Source of the DNA: Dyadobacter endophyticus | GTDB lineage: Bacteria; Bacteroidota; Bacteroidia; Cytophagales; Spirosomataceae | Length of the DNA: 64,000 nucleotides | NCBI RefSeq assembly: GCF_014641595.1 | Contig: NZ_BMIA01000001.1 | Coordinates: 682,001 to 746,000, forward strand | Direction of reading: 5' to 3' | Part shown: positions 1 to 9,228 of the stretch, piece after piece | How the letters are laid out: every line of letters begins with the position of its first letter | How positions within the stretch are numbered: position 1 is the stretch's first letter | The notes under the pieces: generated by a model | What the model was told of the DNA's origin: nothing | The model's database searches: none | Seen by the model: only the letters and a program-made list of their open reading frames with translations | Translations under genes and position numbers: made by a program

Positions 1-1
1 T

Positions 2-76
2 CTCGCCGGCGGTGAAGGGCGCCTGCCCGACGAAGCTGGCCGCAAGAAGATGCGCGAATGGATTGCGGGAATTTAA
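2..76 (+). CDS. C-terminal end of an unidentified protein (cut by window edge)
   Basis: Only the last 24 codons are inside the window, in an open frame ending at a TAA at 74-76. The visible tail is charged (RLPDEAGRKKMREWIAGI) and shows no recognisable motif, so no family can be assigned. The TAA abuts the TAA of the convergent dehydrogenase gene (TTA at 77-79 on the plus strand), leaving no space for a terminator. The frame has no internal stop and ends in sensible protein-like composition, but with so short a stretch it could still be chance. Confidence 0.5.
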   Translation, partial: LAGGEGRLPDEAGRKKMREWIAGI

Positions 77-2206
77 TTATTCCAATGCAAAGGCTACATA
101 CTGGTTGCCTTTTTTTGTTCCCAACTTGGTTCCGCCGCAGGCAATCACCACATATTGTTTTCCATTTACTTCATAAGTAGCGGGTGTAGCAAACCCGGCA
201 GCCGGCAATTGTGTTTCCCAAAGCAATTTGCCGGTTTTTTTATCAAATGCCCTGAACTTCCCGTCCTTCGTAGCAGCGATAAAAAGCAGTCCGCTGGCGG
301 TGACCACCGGGCCTCCGTAGTTCTCCGTACCGGTAGTCGGTACGCCTTTTGCTTTGAGTAATTCTACTTCTCCGAATGGTATTTTCCAAAGAAATTTGCC
401 TGTGTTCAAATCGATTGCGTTCAGCGTACCCCACGGTGGCGAGATGGCTGGCAGGCCGTTAGCATCGAGAAACTTGTTGTAGCCAGTGCTTTGATATGGC
501 AAGTATACTTTTTTCGAAACCGGTGTTTCAGAAACCGCTTCCACCTTTTCATCGCCAAACAGGAATGAAACCAGCGCCTGTTTTTCCCCGGCAGTCAGCA
601 TGGTGAAGCCGGGCATCATACCTTTGCCGGTTGTGAGCAACTGGTTCACAAATGCCTTATCGCGGCGCGCGCCAATGTCGACCAGTGAGGGATAACCGCT
701 TTTTGCATTGCCTTTGCGTTGAGGCCCATGGCAGGTCACGCAATAGGTGGTGTAAACCTTTTCGCCGGGACTCAGGTTGGACAGCTCGCTTTCTTTCGGC
801 GTATCTTTCATTGTCAGAATCCACGCCATTTCATTGCTGTTTACATACAGAATACCCTCGTTCGGATCGGCCGCCGCCCCGCCCCATTCCGCGCCGCCAT
901 CGAAGCCAGGCAGTATCACCGTACCTTCTTTGCTGGGCGCCGTGAAAAGTGCTTTTTTGTAGCCTTTGAATTTAATCTTCAAAGAATCTCGGTCGGGTGC
1001 GTGAATGCTGATATCGTTCTCGGTCAAGGTATAGGCTTGCCGCGCATACGGTGCAGGCTTGCTCGGAACTGGTTGGGTTGGCCAAGGATATTCGCCGGGT
1101 AATGCCGTTTTAGGAGCGGCGACTTCCTTGATCGGAAATAGAGGCTTGCCTGTTACGCGGTCGAAAATGAAGATATACCCCTGCTTACTGACCTGCGCCA
1201 CGGCGTCGATTTTGCGGGGCTTGCCATCAGGGCCGGTTTGTGTTACAGTAATCAGGTTGGGCGGCGCAGGAAGGTCGCGGTCCCACAGATCGTGATGCAT
1301 GGTCTGGTAATGCCAGAGGCGCTTTCCCGTACGTGCATCGAGTGCGAGAAGGCAGTTCGCAAACAGATTAGCACCTTTGCGTTTGCCGCCATAAAAATCG
1401 TAACCTGCCGAACCTGTTGGTACATATAAAATGCCTCGTTTCCGATCGATTGCAGTACCTGCCCAGTTATTAGCTGCGCCGGTGAATGTGTTCTTGTAAG
1501 CATCCGGCGGGAAGGTCTCGTAACCGAATTCACCGAGATAGGGGATGGTGTGAAAAGTCCAGACGAGCTTGCCCGTCCGTACGTTAAATGCCCGCAGGTC
1601 GCCGGGAGCCGCATCGGAATCTTCCGAGAGCCGCAATGGCATCACGATCAGATCTTCAAAGATCGTCCCGGGCGTGTTGGAAACCATGTATTTGTTTTTG
1701 GCGGTTTCGGGAAGGCCTGTGTGCAGGTCAATGCGTCCGTTATCGCCAAAGCTCTCGATGACTTTGCCCGTGCCTGCGTCGAGCGCGTACAGATGAGAGC
1801 CCATTGCGTGCAGGATGCGTTTGTCGTTGCCATCTTCCCAATAGGTAAGCCCGCGGCTGGTATTCGAGCCGTTTTTGGATTTGTCTCCAAAAATCCAAAG
1901 TTGCTTGCCGGTTGCCGCATCGAGTGCAAATGCCTGCACCCCCGCGGTTACGCCATACAGCACGCCATTCACCACGATAGGGTTCACCTGCGTTTGCCCC
2001 GAATCAGGCATGGACCAGGTCCAGGCTACTTTCAGGTTCTTGACATTATCCTTATTGATTTGTGTTAATGCCGAGTAATGGTTGCGGTCGGGGCCGCCGA
2101 GGTATTCGCGCCATTCACGTTTGTCGTCATCTGGGTCAGGCAAGGTTTGTGCGCCAGCCAGTAGCAATGCCAGGCCGCCGATATACCACGATAAGGGTTT
2201 CAACAT
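77..2206 (-). CDS. PQQ-dependent dehydrogenase with inserted cytochrome c domain
   Basis: 709 residues beginning at ATG with a hydrophobic export signal (residues 1 to about 20). The chain is a quinoprotein alcohol/glucose dehydrogenase-type beta-propeller: repeated blades carry the A-x-D-x-x-T-G-K-x-x-W signature (for example ALDAATGKQLW, ALDARTGKRLW, AIDLNTGKFLW). A class I cytochrome c domain lies at about residues 475-555, with heme motif CVTCH starting at residue 489 and a likely Met ligand in GMMPGF near 538. The propeller resumes after it. Family knowledge: periplasmic oxidation of an alcohol or sugar with PQQ, electrons passing to the fused heme. The substrate cannot be read from sequence and no PQQ biosynthesis gene is in the window. 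It lies 29 bp downstream of the esterase gene on the same strand, probably co-transcribed. Confidence 0.9.
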   Translation of the reverse strand: MLKPLSWYIGGLALLLAGAQTLPDPDDDKREWREYLGGPDRNHYSALTQINKDNVKNLKVAWTWSMPDSGQTQVNPIVVNGVLYGVTAGVQAFALDAATGKQLWIFGDKSKNGSNTSRGLTYWEDGNDKRILHAMGSHLYALDAGTGKVIESFGDNGRIDLHTGLPETAKNKYMVSNTPGTIFEDLIVMPLRLSEDSDAAPGDLRAFNVRTGKLVWTFHTIPYLGEFGYETFPPDAYKNTFTGAANNWAGTAIDRKRGILYVPTGSAGYDFYGGKRKGANLFANCLLALDARTGKRLWHYQTMHHDLWDRDLPAPPNLITVTQTGPDGKPRKIDAVAQVSKQGYIFIFDRVTGKPLFPIKEVAAPKTALPGEYPWPTQPVPSKPAPYARQAYTLTENDISIHAPDRDSLKIKFKGYKKALFTAPSKEGTVILPGFDGGAEWGGAAADPNEGILYVNSNEMAWILTMKDTPKESELSNLSPGEKVYTTYCVTCHGPQRKGNAKSGYPSLVDIGARRDKAFVNQLLTTGKGMMPGFTMLTAGEKQALVSFLFGDEKVEAVSETPVSKKVYLPYQSTGYNKFLDANGLPAISPPWGTLNAIDLNTGKFLWKIPFGEVELLKAKGVPTTGTENYGGPVVTASGLLFIAATKDGKFRAFDKKTGKLLWETQLPAAGFATPATYEVNGKQYVVIACGGTKLGTKKGNQYVAFALE

Positions 2207-2235
2207 AAAAACTTAAAATCAGATTAGGTAAAGAG

Positions 2236-4191
2236 CTATTCAAAACGGGCATTTACGGTGATGCCCGGCCAGGCATCGGTACGGAATGCGCTGGCAGGAA
2301 AGCCGTCGGCATTGTACAGGTTGGCCTCTTCGGGCGCATCCGACCATGCGTAGCGCACCGCTGCGGGTTTACTCACTTTCGGGCTTGATACTACGACCTT
2401 ATTGCCCTGAATTTCCGCTTTGGCATAATAAAATACCTTATCGTCGCCCGCAATTTCGAAGCCCTTCAAATAACCGTAGCGGTCCTTGATGGTTAGTCCG
2501 TTTTCCGCATTTTTGAATGAAATAACAGCCTTGCTGCCATCAACCTGCATTTGATCATAAACCGGAGAGGCGTACGGGATATTCTGGCCGTAATCGTTTT
2601 TTAATGCATTGGTAGCCAAGCGGTGCGCCACGTCCTGTTTGTTGGTCGGGTGAATGTCGTTGGGATTACCTACGTCGGTAGTGACGGCCATACCTGTTTT
2701 GGGGAGGCTCAATGTCAGGTTTTGCGCCTCTCGGAGCTCGGCCCAGCCGCTTCCCTTGTTGCTATCGCGGTCGGTGCCGAAGCTTGATAACTGTACCCAG
2801 TAAAACGAAAATTCGTCATTCCAGCGCTTGCGCCAGTCGTTGATCATCAAAGGGAACGACTGACGGTACTGGTAAGCACGCCCCGCATTGCTTTCGCCCT
2901 GATACCAAAGCGTACCACGGATCGCGAAAGGAAGCAAAGGCGCGATCATCGCGTTGTAAATAGTGGTACCTACATTGTTCATCAAATGCGCGTATTCGTG
3001 TTTTTCGGCAAATGCGGGCATTAGGTACCAATCCTTGGCAAGGCTCGTTTTGCGGTTTCCGTCTTCCAGATAAAGGTCGTTGGCCGAACCCATCAGTCCG
3101 GGTCCAAACCATGCTGCGCTCACCATATTCCCGGTTTTGATGGTCAGGACATTCTTACCTTCTTTCCAGGTATTCGCAGGAATCTGGATTTTACGCGAGC
3201 CTTTGGCTGTGCCTTCATAGACCGGTTTGCCATTGACATAAACCTCGACAGGCCCATCGTTTTCAGCAAGCGACAGCGTTGTCTGCTTCGATGCCCAATC
3301 CGATGCGATCGTTACTTCTTTCGCCATATATCCTTTGCCCCGGAAGCCCATCAGACCCTTCCAGTCCCATTGCCCGACGCCGTCGGCTGTTTTTTGCCAG
3401 CTTGCAAAATCTACATCCGGCGAAAGGTATTTCTTCTCATCTTCCCAGGTCGGATCGTAAACTGCATTTTTGAAAAGCTGTTTTTTGAGTTTTTTGTCCA
3501 TAATCACATCCGCTTCTTCCCAGGTTTTGGGCAGATTCTGGGCATAAGAGTGCAGTTCATCATTGCCCAGCATGGCTTCCTTACTAATCCAGCCTTCGAT
3601 CTGGGAACCGCCCCACGAGGAATGCAGGATGCCGATGGGTATATTCAGTTTTTGATAGAGCTCCCGGGCAAAAAAGAAGCCAACCGCGGTAAAGCCGCCT
3701 ACCGTCTCCTGGCTGGCAATCTTCCATTCGCCGGCTTTCAGGTCCTGCTCGGGTTGGAGTGTCACCTCATGATCTACGCGAAAATGTCGTATTTGCGGGA
3801 ATTCGGCATTTTTGCGCTCTTCTTCAAAGTTTTTAGCTGCCGAAACGGGCCATTCCATATTGGATTGTCCGGAGCAAAGCCACACTTCGCCGATAAGCAC
3901 ATCGTTCACTGCGGCATTCCCAGATTTGGCGCTTACCTGTAACGAATGCGGCCCGCCGGCTTCCAGGGGTTTGAAGCTCACCTGCCATTTTCCAGAAGCG
4001 TCTGCTTTCACATCCATCGTTTGCCCGGCCAATGCCACTTTTACTTTTTCGCCAGGCTTGGCCCATCCCCACACCGGAATAGGTTTCTGACGTTGCAACA
4101 CAACGTGATCGGAGAACAACCGGGCGAATTTGACTTGGGCAAACGAAGAGGTTGTGCAGGCAAGCAGCAGCAGTAGTAGTACGCGTTTCAT
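2236..4191 (-). CDS. Sialate O-acetylesterase-like (SASA domain) exported esterase
   Basis: 651 residues with a clear signal peptide (MKRVLLLLLLACTTSSFAQ). The SGNH-hydrolase-like SASA domain is shown by GEVWLCSGQSNMEW, with nucleophile Ser110, a second conserved block GTLWYQGESNAG, and the C-terminal catalytic Asp/His block NDIHPTNKQ. A lectin-like beta-sandwich insert falls roughly between residues 260 and 380. The family removes O-acetyl groups from sialic acids or from acetylated plant polysaccharides such as xylan or rhamnogalacturonan. The real substrate is not determinable here. It is first in a two-gene minus-strand unit with the PQQ-type dehydrogenase and divergent from a glycosyltransferase gene 128 bp away. 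Confidence 0.9.
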   Translation of the reverse strand: MKRVLLLLLLACTTSSFAQVKFARLFSDHVVLQRQKPIPVWGWAKPGEKVKVALAGQTMDVKADASGKWQVSFKPLEAGGPHSLQVSAKSGNAAVNDVLIGEVWLCSGQSNMEWPVSAAKNFEEERKNAEFPQIRHFRVDHEVTLQPEQDLKAGEWKIASQETVGGFTAVGFFFARELYQKLNIPIGILHSSWGGSQIEGWISKEAMLGNDELHSYAQNLPKTWEEADVIMDKKLKKQLFKNAVYDPTWEDEKKYLSPDVDFASWQKTADGVGQWDWKGLMGFRGKGYMAKEVTIASDWASKQTTLSLAENDGPVEVYVNGKPVYEGTAKGSRKIQIPANTWKEGKNVLTIKTGNMVSAAWFGPGLMGSANDLYLEDGNRKTSLAKDWYLMPAFAEKHEYAHLMNNVGTTIYNAMIAPLLPFAIRGTLWYQGESNAGRAYQYRQSFPLMINDWRKRWNDEFSFYWVQLSSFGTDRDSNKGSGWAELREAQNLTLSLPKTGMAVTTDVGNPNDIHPTNKQDVAHRLATNALKNDYGQNIPYASPVYDQMQVDGSKAVISFKNAENGLTIKDRYGYLKGFEIAGDDKVFYYAKAEIQGNKVVVSSPKVSKPAAVRYAWSDAPEEANLYNADGFPASAFRTDAWPGITVNARFE

Positions 4192-4319
4192 GAAGAGCAG
4201 AAATGTTTTATGGTTACCTATAAATGCCGGAAGTGGTCATATTCTACTGGAATAATAGGTTGCCCGAGCCCGGATTATGGAATTTGCCATTATTTTTGGC
4301 CAGAATTCAAGTATCAGCC

Positions 4320-5234
4320 ATGATCTCCATCATTATTTGCTCGGCCGATCAGACCGAGTTGTCCAAAGTTTCCGAAAATATCAGCAGTACAGTTGGTATT
4401 CCTCATGAAATAATCGCCATTGACAACCGCCAAGCGCGTCGCGGGATTTGCGACGTTTATAATGAGGCGGCAAAGATGGCCAGGTTCGATCTGGTGTGTT
4501 TCATGCACGAGGACATTGAAATCAGGACCGAAAATTGGGGCGTCGTCGTCTCGCAAATCTTTGAGCGGGACCCAGACATCGGCATTGTGGGTGTGGCTGG
4601 TGGCGGTTACAAGTCGCTTGCACCCGCCGGTTGGTACCAATTGGAATTTCATTCGGAAGAAAGGTCCTACCAGAATGTCCTTCAAGGTTATAAGTTCAAC
4701 GAGAAGGAGGAAATCCATGCTTATCATAATCCGCGCAATGAGCGGCTTAGCCGGGTTGTCTGCGTGGATGGCCTTTGGTTTTGTACCCGACGGGTTGTAG
4801 CCCTCCGGTTTCCATTCGACGGCAAAGTGCTTACCGGCTTTCACGGATATGATCTCGACTTCTGCCTGAGCGTATTTCCGCATTACAAAATCATGGTGAC
4901 CTACGACGTGCTGATGAAGCACGCCTCGGAAGGGAATTTCAACAGACAATGGCTGGACCATATCCTCAGACTGCACAAAAAATGGAGTTTCGCACTGCCG
5001 CTGACGACATCCGTTATGAGGGGAAATGAGATGTACGATATCGAAAAGCGGTCATTCAAAAAGCTCGTAGAGCAAATGATGCGCTGGAAGTACAGCTACT
5101 GGCAAATTCAGACGATGCTCTGGCACAGCGCCAAAACAAAGCAGATGTCTACCCGTGTGGTTTTCAAGGGTTTTCTTCACCTTTTGAAACTACATCTACA
5201 TATTCTTCCGTTTCCGGACGAGCAAAGAACCTAG
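4320..5234 (+). CDS. Glycosyltransferase-like protein (Glyco_tranf_2_5 / StrF type)
   Basis: 304 residues from the ATG at 4320. An in-frame ATG at 4224 would add 32 residues not typical of the family, whereas MISIIICSAD is the usual N-terminus. Signature features of the StrF-like GT-A group are visible: IIICS strand, TVGIPHEIIAIDN, then GICDVYNEAAKMARFDLVCFMHEDIEI, where the HED takes the place of the DxD motif, and a late FHGYDLDFCLS block. It probably transfers a sugar to a surface glycan on the cytoplasmic side. Its 3' end overlaps the convergent glycosyltransferase gene by 71 bp (5164-5234), so the two mRNAs would be antisense to each other there. Confidence 0.8.
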   Translation: MISIIICSADQTELSKVSENISSTVGIPHEIIAIDNRQARRGICDVYNEAAKMARFDLVCFMHEDIEIRTENWGVVVSQIFERDPDIGIVGVAGGGYKSLAPAGWYQLEFHSEERSYQNVLQGYKFNEKEEIHAYHNPRNERLSRVVCVDGLWFCTRRVVALRFPFDGKVLTGFHGYDLDFCLSVFPHYKIMVTYDVLMKHASEGNFNRQWLDHILRLHKKWSFALPLTTSVMRGNEMYDIEKRSFKKLVEQMMRWKYSYWQIQTMLWHSAKTKQMSTRVVFKGFLHLLKLHLHILPFPDEQRT

Positions 5235-6210
5235 CCCAGATCAATTTGGAGCGCAAACCCCAGATTTGCCGATAAACGAAGCTCAGTTTATTCGACTTTT
5301 TATAAACAGGAATGTAGTAGAGCTGCTCATAGTTGTCCTGGATGATTCCCGCATATTCAAATGAAAAGAATGATTCGAGCCGCTCTTCGAACAGCGAACG
5401 CAGCCGATCCAGAAACGGCTGGTCGCGGTTCTTTTTGAACGACGCGCATTGCTGTACCCATGCCAGGTCTCTTTTCAGCTTCTTGATATCGCGGTTTTCG
5501 TGGTAATTCTTCCGGATCTTCTTGCGCTTGTTGAGAATATCGGTAGAAGTGGTCGTATGCTGGCGGTATCTGACCAGCGTTTCCGCGATCACTTCTATGC
5601 TGCCGAGGTTAACGGCCACATAGGCAATCCAATGGTCGTGGAAATGATTGGGATTGAATGGCAGGAATTCGTCGCGCAGGTCACGTTTGAAGAGGATACT
5701 ATGGCCTGAGACGCAATTGAAATACAAAAAAACCTTGGGGTCGTCGCCACGGTAAAGGTGGATAATATCCGACATCTTTCGCTTCCAGGTCATTTGCCGG
5801 CCCTGCTCGTCCATAAATGCCGAATCGTGGTAAATCAGCAGGTTGTCGCCAATTCCCGCCACCTGTTTACTGATTTTTTCAAGATCCCAGATATCGTCCT
5901 GGTCACACAATGCAATGTATTCGCCTGCGCACAAGCCGATTGCCTTTTCGAAATTCTTTACATAACCCAGGTTTACCTCATTTTCAAAAATCCTGAAAAA
6001 CGGATACTTCTCCTGGTAGGCCCGCAGGATATCAAGCGAACGGTCCCTGCTGCCGTCGTCCACGACCACGATCTCGATGTTCGGATAAGTCTGGTTTACG
6101 AGTGAATCGAGCTGTTCTTCAAGGTATTTTTCACCGTTGTAAACACACAATGCAATCGAAACGAGCGGGTAGGGGGCATTATGAATATCAGAATCGGGTC
6201 GGTTGTTCAC
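5164..6210 (-). CDS. Family 2 glycosyltransferase, copy A of a tandem pair
   Basis: 348 residues starting at a GTG (6208-6210) whose last bases overlap the TGA of the preceding gene (GTGA, 4 bp), a sign of translational coupling. GT2 features: VSIALCVYNGEKYLEEQLDS near the N-terminus, EIVVVDDGSRD for nucleotide-sugar/metal binding, ALCDQDDIW (DxD region), and NCVSGHSILFKR. The C-terminus after about residue 240 is basic and alpha-helical. Very similar to the next gene upstream, so the pair arose by tandem duplication. Likely adds residues to an O-antigen or exopolysaccharide repeat; neighbouring MsbA-type exporter supports this role (inference). The 3' end overlaps the convergent gene. Confidence 0.88.
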   Translation of the reverse strand: MNNRPDSDIHNAPYPLVSIALCVYNGEKYLEEQLDSLVNQTYPNIEIVVVDDGSRDRSLDILRAYQEKYPFFRIFENEVNLGYVKNFEKAIGLCAGEYIALCDQDDIWDLEKISKQVAGIGDNLLIYHDSAFMDEQGRQMTWKRKMSDIIHLYRGDDPKVFLYFNCVSGHSILFKRDLRDEFLPFNPNHFHDHWIAYVAVNLGSIEVIAETLVRYRQHTTTSTDILNKRKKIRKNYHENRDIKKLKRDLAWVQQCASFKKNRDQPFLDRLRSLFEERLESFFSFEYAGIIQDNYEQLYYIPVYKKSNKLSFVYRQIWGLRSKLIWARFFARPETEEYVDVVSKGEENP

Positions 6211-7142
6211 TTTCCTGTCGTTTTAGCTTTCGCGCCCCAGGCTTTTCGGAGCGCATAAAAAAACTTGCTGGTGTCCGGCTTTTTCAAAAGCCGGAGCAAT
6301 GTGTCGCGGCGCTTCCAGAGGAGTATCCCGAATGCTGCGACGAAATAGCTGTTGTTTCGGCGGAGGCTATGCTTGTATAATGCATAGATCAGCCCCTGCG
6401 CTTTTCCGGTACATTGGCGTGCGCAAAGCAAGAGCCAATGGCTTTCCATTTGCAGTGCGGCTACCTTCTGATCAACACTTTTCTCCGCCGTTTTCAATGC
6501 AAGAATATCGGTATTGTTGCCCGAATGCTGGCGGTATTTCACCAGTGCTTCCGGCACGAAATCGATGGTACCGAGGCAGGTGGCGTTGAATGCAAGCCAC
6601 TGGTCGTAGTGGAAGTCATCAGGGAACGGCAGCGATTTTTGCAATACCTGCTTCTTTAATAAAATACTATGGCCAGATACGCAGTTCAAAAAAAGAAACA
6701 CCTCGGGGGCGTCGCCTCGGTAAAAATTCAGCTTGTCCGAAATGCGACGGTTTATAGATTGCCCTTCGGCATTCACAAACTCGGAATCGTGGTAAACCAA
6801 TGCATGGTCACCGATCAGCTTTACCTGCTTTTCAAGCTTTTCGGGATGCCAGATATCGTCCTGGTCGCAGATGGCAATGAGCTCACTTCGGCAAAGGCCT
6901 AATGCCTTTTCGAAATTCTTGTTGTAACCCAGGTTCTGCTCGTTATAATGCAGACCAATGCGTGCATCGCTTCCAGCATACTCCTCTAAAATAGCAGGTG
7001 TGGAATCAGTGGAGCAATCGTCCACAACTACCAGCTCCCAGTTGGTATACCGTTGCCCGAGGATCGAATCCAGCTGTTCTGCAAGAAATGCGCTGCCATT
7101 GTAAGTACATAGGGCAATGGATATCAGCGGCTTGTTTTCCAT
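6207..7142 (-). CDS. Family 2 glycosyltransferase, copy B of a tandem pair
   Basis: 311 residues from ATG. Same architecture as copy A: LISIALCTYNGSAFLAEQLD, ELVVVDDCSTD, AICDQDDIW and NCVSGHSILLKK, followed by a conserved VKYRQHSGNNTDIL block that copy A shares as VRYRQHTTTSTDIL. The C-terminal 60 residues differ from copy A, suggesting different acceptors. The ATG follows the exporter stop codon with no spacer (stop 7143-7145, start 7140-7142) and the 3' end overlaps copy A by 4 bp, so all three genes are probably translated from one message. Confidence 0.88.
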   Translation of the reverse strand: MENKPLISIALCTYNGSAFLAEQLDSILGQRYTNWELVVVDDCSTDSTPAILEEYAGSDARIGLHYNEQNLGYNKNFEKALGLCRSELIAICDQDDIWHPEKLEKQVKLIGDHALVYHDSEFVNAEGQSINRRISDKLNFYRGDAPEVFLFLNCVSGHSILLKKQVLQKSLPFPDDFHYDQWLAFNATCLGTIDFVPEALVKYRQHSGNNTDILALKTAEKSVDQKVAALQMESHWLLLCARQCTGKAQGLIYALYKHSLRRNNSYFVAAFGILLWKRRDTLLRLLKKPDTSKFFYALRKAWGAKAKTTGK

Positions 7143-8966
7143 TTAAACGTCGGTGAATTGCTGCATATCGATCAGGCGCTTGTAGAGCCCATCGCGCGCG
7201 ATGAGCTCGGCGTGGTTACCTTGTTCGATTATTTTACCCTCTTCCAGCACCAGAATCGTGTCCGCGCTCTGGATCGTGCTCAGGCGGTGTGCGATCACAA
7301 GCGAGGTCCGGTTTTTCATCAGGTTGTTTAATGCTTCCTGCACCAGTTTTTCCGATTCGGTATCCAATGCGGAGGTAGCCTCGTCGAGCAACATGATCGG
7401 TGGGTTTTTTAAAACAGCCCTGGCAATGCAGATACGCTGTTTTTGTCCGCCTGAGAGCTTCATTCCCCGGTCGCCGATATTGCTGTAATAGCCGTTCTCG
7501 GTTCCTATGATAAACTCATGCGCATTGGCAATACGGGCGGCGGCCTCTACCTGCTCCATGGTAGCATCCGGACTTCCGAAAGCGATATTCTGAAAGATAT
7601 TATCATTGAAGAGCATCGATTCCTGGTTCACGAGCCCGAACATCGACCACAGCGATTCCTGTCTGATCTGCCGCACATCCACGCCGTCTATCAGCACCCG
7701 GCCTTCTGCTGTATCGATAAACCGGGGCAGCAGATCCATCAGGGTCGATTTACCGCCGCCGGAAGGCCCGACCAGGGCGACCGTTTTCCCTTTTGGAATA
7801 GTGACATTGATGGACTTAAGGACCGGCCGGGAAGGGTAGGAGAACGAAACGTTTTCTAACCGGATCGATTCTTTGAAGTTGCGCATATCGACAGCGTCCG
7901 AAGCATCGCGGATCTCCGGCTTTTCGTCGATCAGTTCGAGCACACGCTCGCCTGCGGCGATCCCCGCGTGGATGGTGCTAAAAGAGTCGGTCAATGCTTT
8001 CGCGGGGCGCATTACCTGGGAAAAAATACCGATGTAGGCTACAAATTTGGACACGTCGAGGTCCGAATTGTTATCGATAATGAGCGAGCCTCCGTACAGG
8101 ACGATGATCGCTACCATGGTAACCCCCAAAAATTCCGATACCGGCGAGCTGAGTTGCTGGCGTTTGGCCATCTTGCGCCCGAGGTCAGAATAGCGGATGT
8201 TTTCCGAGTGGAATTTGTCCTTAATAGCCTCGGTTGCATTGAATGCCTTGATGATCTTGATGCCAGTGAGCGCCTCGTCGAGGTAGCTGATCATCAGCCC
8301 GAAGTAATGCTGTGCCAGCGCGGCTTGTTCTTTCAGCCTTTTTACGATCTTCGAAATGAGGAATGCCGAAACGGGAATAACCAGGATGGCAAAAAAAGTC
8401 AGCTTGGCGGAAGTGGCAAAAAGCATAAACACGTAAGCAAGTAATTGCATCGGTTCCTTGAAAACTACCTGTAAAGTACTGGTAACCGAAAACTGTACGA
8501 CCCCGACGTCGGATGCGATCTTTGAGATAATGTCCCCTTTCCGCTGGTTGCTGAAATAGCCTACGTGCAGGTCCATCACGTTGTCAAACACTTGCCTGCG
8601 CAGGTTCAGCAGCGTATGGATCCGGAGGTTTTCCATGATCCGTTGCGAGAAATATCTGAAAATATTCGAAAGTAGTACCGAGCCTACGATCACCGCACAC
8701 ACGATCTGCAATGCGCCATGCGGGCCGAAAGTAAGGTTGGCCTGCTGCGCGTAATAGTTGAGCATGCCCGTAGGATCGAGCCAGCCGTTTTCCGGCCTGG
8801 GATCCAACTGCCCGCCCTGGTTAAGAAAAAGCGTATTCAGGAGCGGCGCCAGAAGGGCCAGGTTCAATGTATTGAATACGACTCCCAGCAGGGTACAAAT
8901 AATGTATGGGACAGCAAAACGGGCAATCGGTTGAGCAAAAGATAATAATCTGAGGTACGTTTTCAT
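7143..8966 (-). CDS. MsbA-like ABC exporter (fused membrane and ATPase domains)
   Basis: 607 residues from the ATG at 8966; an upstream in-frame GTG at 9011 is a less likely start because MKTYLRLLSFAQP is the normal beginning. Residues 1 to about 320 form the six-helix exporter membrane domain; the ATPase follows with Walker A GPSGGGKST, Q-loop, signature LSGGQKQR, Walker B IMLLDEATSALD and the switch His in VIAHRLST. The family flips lipid A or lipid-linked oligosaccharides across the inner membrane using ATP. First gene of the unit with two glycosyltransferases, which suggests export or flipping of the glycolipid those enzymes build (inference). Confidence 0.92.
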   Translation of the reverse strand: MKTYLRLLSFAQPIARFAVPYIICTLLGVVFNTLNLALLAPLLNTLFLNQGGQLDPRPENGWLDPTGMLNYYAQQANLTFGPHGALQIVCAVIVGSVLLSNIFRYFSQRIMENLRIHTLLNLRRQVFDNVMDLHVGYFSNQRKGDIISKIASDVGVVQFSVTSTLQVVFKEPMQLLAYVFMLFATSAKLTFFAILVIPVSAFLISKIVKRLKEQAALAQHYFGLMISYLDEALTGIKIIKAFNATEAIKDKFHSENIRYSDLGRKMAKRQQLSSPVSEFLGVTMVAIIVLYGGSLIIDNNSDLDVSKFVAYIGIFSQVMRPAKALTDSFSTIHAGIAAGERVLELIDEKPEIRDASDAVDMRNFKESIRLENVSFSYPSRPVLKSINVTIPKGKTVALVGPSGGGKSTLMDLLPRFIDTAEGRVLIDGVDVRQIRQESLWSMFGLVNQESMLFNDNIFQNIAFGSPDATMEQVEAAARIANAHEFIIGTENGYYSNIGDRGMKLSGGQKQRICIARAVLKNPPIMLLDEATSALDTESEKLVQEALNNLMKNRTSLVIAHRLSTIQSADTILVLEEGKIIEQGNHAELIARDGLYKRLIDMQQFTDV

Positions 8967-9065
8967 TCTTAGATAATGGCACACTCGCTGTGTGCCGGAA
9001 GTAAAAAACACCGAAACCGGGTTTTGAGATTAACGCGCAAATTAATGCTTATCTGGCGAAAACAA

Positions 9066-9095
9066 CTGTCGGTGAAAGCAATTAATTCCCGACAG
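9066..9095. repeat. Inverted repeat in the exporter/DACNV divergent region
   Basis: Perfect 7-bp arms CTGTCGG (9066-9072) and CCGACAG (9089-9095) flank a 16-bp AT-rich spacer containing AATTAATT. It lies in the 262-bp region between two divergent genes, a plausible place for an operator. No regulator can be assigned. A 7-bp repeat may occur by chance in this length of DNA. Confidence 0.3.
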
Positions 9096-9228
9096 GCTGT
9101 TGGTTAATACGATACCCGGGTAGGACGAAAGGTTGGAACGAATGAGCAGAAATAGGAAAAAAGCGGACAATCGACGCCGAAACCAACTTTTTAAAACAAG
9201 TCGTTGTTCAAAAGTAAACCGCCAGACA

